NCBI GenBank assembly: GCA_003456035.1
Contig: DMPJ01000132.1
Coordinates: 1-5,807, forward strand
Origin: Planktothrix sp. UBA8402
Lineage (GTDB): Bacteria; Cyanobacteriota; Cyanobacteriia; Cyanobacteriales; Microcoleaceae
Reading direction: 5' to 3'
DNA length: 5,807 bases
The translations under genes were made by a program, and so were the position numbers. The notes under the pieces are model-generated. The model was not told the DNA's origin. It saw nothing but the letters and a program-made list of their open reading frames with translations, and made no database searches. Positions 5,007-5,807 of this stretch are shown in pieces (position 1 is the stretch's first letter; each line of letters begins with the position of its first letter).

Positions 5007-5711
5007 ATGCGGATACTTGAAATGTACACTTACGCTTTTTTCCAAACACCAACATCACCTCTAAAACTTCCTCAAGGGATTAGAGGTTCTTTAGAAATCA
5101 TTAGTTTTCAAGAGTTATCTGCCCTTGTAGAACCAGATTTAAAAGCCGAAGATCTCCCAGATACCGATGAGAAATTAATGCAAGCGGTTTTAATTCATGA
5201 TCAAATTATCTGTACAGTTTTTAATCAAACAACTCTCCTACCCCTACGCTTCGGAATTTGTTTTGATTCTGCAACAGCAATCTGCGAGCATTTAGCCCTA
5301 CATCAACAAAACTATTTACAAAAATTACAGCAATTTCAAGGAAAAGCCGAATATTGTTTGCAAGCAGTTCCCCTCGAACCCACCCCAAACACCCCAACTC
5401 AAACCAACCCCATAGATTCACTCCCCCAGCGAGGGAGAGACTACTTCAAGGCAAAAAAACAACTACATCAGCGTCAACTAGAACATCAACAGCAGCAAAC
5501 CCAGGAATGGCAACAGCTAGTTGACACCATCAGCCAAACCTATCCAGCTTCCCGTTTAGCCGATAGTCAACCCAGCCGAGAACGAATCTATATATTGATT
5601 CATCAAACCAAAGAACTCAAACTTCAAGAGCAACTCAACCAGTGGCAAAGCCAATCCCATCATTGGCAGTTAACCCTTGGGGACGCCATACCCCCCTACC
5701 ATTTTTTGTAA
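5007..5711 (+). CDS. Gas vesicle protein, GvpF/GvpL family
   Basis: GvpF/GvpL proteins (PF06386-type) are minor or accessory components needed to assemble the gas vesicle shell, probably at nucleation. The family pattern is clear: YTYAFF near the start (7-12), ALVEPDL (39-45), DEKLMQAVLIHDQII (54-68), the hallmark TLLPLRFG (76-83), GKAEYCLQAVP (112-122), GRDYFKAKK (143-151), a Gln-rich coiled-coil-like helix (about 150-180), and the C-terminal PPYHFL (229-234). The length of 234 aa is usual for the family. Residues 122-142 form a Pro/Thr/Asn-rich insert. The start may be M1 (5007) or M6 (5022). The homologous part begins at M6, and the five extra residues adjoin a tandem repeat, so M6 is credible. 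It lies 74 bp after the 585-aa gene on the same strand. Whether it is GvpF or GvpL cannot be settled here, though GvpL fits slightly better. No other gvp gene is in the window. Confidence 0.9.
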   Translation: MRILEMYTYAFFQTPTSPLKLPQGIRGSLEIISFQELSALVEPDLKAEDLPDTDEKLMQAVLIHDQIICTVFNQTTLLPLRFGICFDSATAICEHLALHQQNYLQKLQQFQGKAEYCLQAVPLEPTPNTPTQTNPIDSLPQRGRDYFKAKKQLHQRQLEHQQQQTQEWQQLVDTISQTYPASRLADSQPSRERIYILIHQTKELKLQEQLNQWQSQSHHWQLTLGDAIPPYHFL

Positions 5712-5714
5712 CCG

Positions 5715-5743
5715 TTCTGTTGCATAAATAGTCCCAAACAGAA
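5715..5743 (+). terminator. Weak hairpin after the gas vesicle gene
   Basis: TTCTGTT (5715-5721) and AACAGAA (5737-5743) form a 7-bp stem with a 15-base loop, followed by a modestly T-rich stretch (TCCTTTCATTCTC) with no true T run. It may be a weak terminator or pause site between gvp genes. The remaining bases to 5807 show no gene. Confidence 0.3.
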
Positions 5744-5807
5744 TCCTTTCATTCTCTCCATCTATATATTAAGGATTAGAGTCACCTGAAACCCTTATCT
5801 GATGGTA

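Noticed and set aside
5221..5421. Minus-strand open frame of 66 codons
   Set aside because: It is antisense to the conserved part of the GvpF/GvpL gene and has no supporting features.

Overview
The window looks like chromosomal DNA of a bloom-forming or mat-forming cyanobacterium, probably a filamentous, AT-rich Oscillatoriales-type genome. The evidence is two HIP1 octamers (GCGATCGC), a gas vesicle protein of the GvpF/GvpL family, a eukaryotic-type Ser/Thr kinase of cyanobacterial style, and heptamer and palindromic repeats typical of such genomes, some of them inside coding sequence. The species assignment is inference.

Layout. Positions 1-49 hold a heptamer tandem repeat and a run of nine G. 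Two genes lie on the minus strand: a 164-aa adrenodoxin-type [2Fe-2S] ferredoxin with a C-terminal extension (50-544), and a 101-aa protein I do not recognise (772-1077). Between them is a 227-bp gap with a promoter candidate and a large imperfect inverted repeat. A 106-bp divergent spacer (1078-1183) separates them from the plus-strand genes. These are a 664-aa Ser/Thr kinase with a beta-propeller-like C-terminal half (1184-3178), a 585-aa protein overlapping it by ATGA (3175-4932), and, 74 bp further on, a GvpF/GvpL protein (5007-5711). The last 96 bp hold only a weak hairpin.

The most unusual gene is the 585-aa protein. Its N-terminus carries a degenerate MazG-like signature (LR...W...QT..SL-like...EExxE). 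The rest is an internal duplication of a module of about 140 residues. Two unrelated repeat elements lie in frame inside it: a heptamer array and a 71-bp element with perfect 14-bp inverted ends. Another copy of that end sequence lies just after its stop codon. Its start overlaps the kinase stop, so the two products are probably made together and are candidates for a kinase/partner pair.

Working together. A [2Fe-2S] ferredoxin near a SpkG-like kinase recalls the Synechocystis slr0144-slr0152 (photosystem assembly) locus, which contains a ferredoxin (slr0148) and spkG (slr0152). Here the kinase is divergent from the ferredoxin and is followed by a gas vesicle gene. A link between redox or light state, kinase signalling and buoyancy is possible, but it is inferred from context only.
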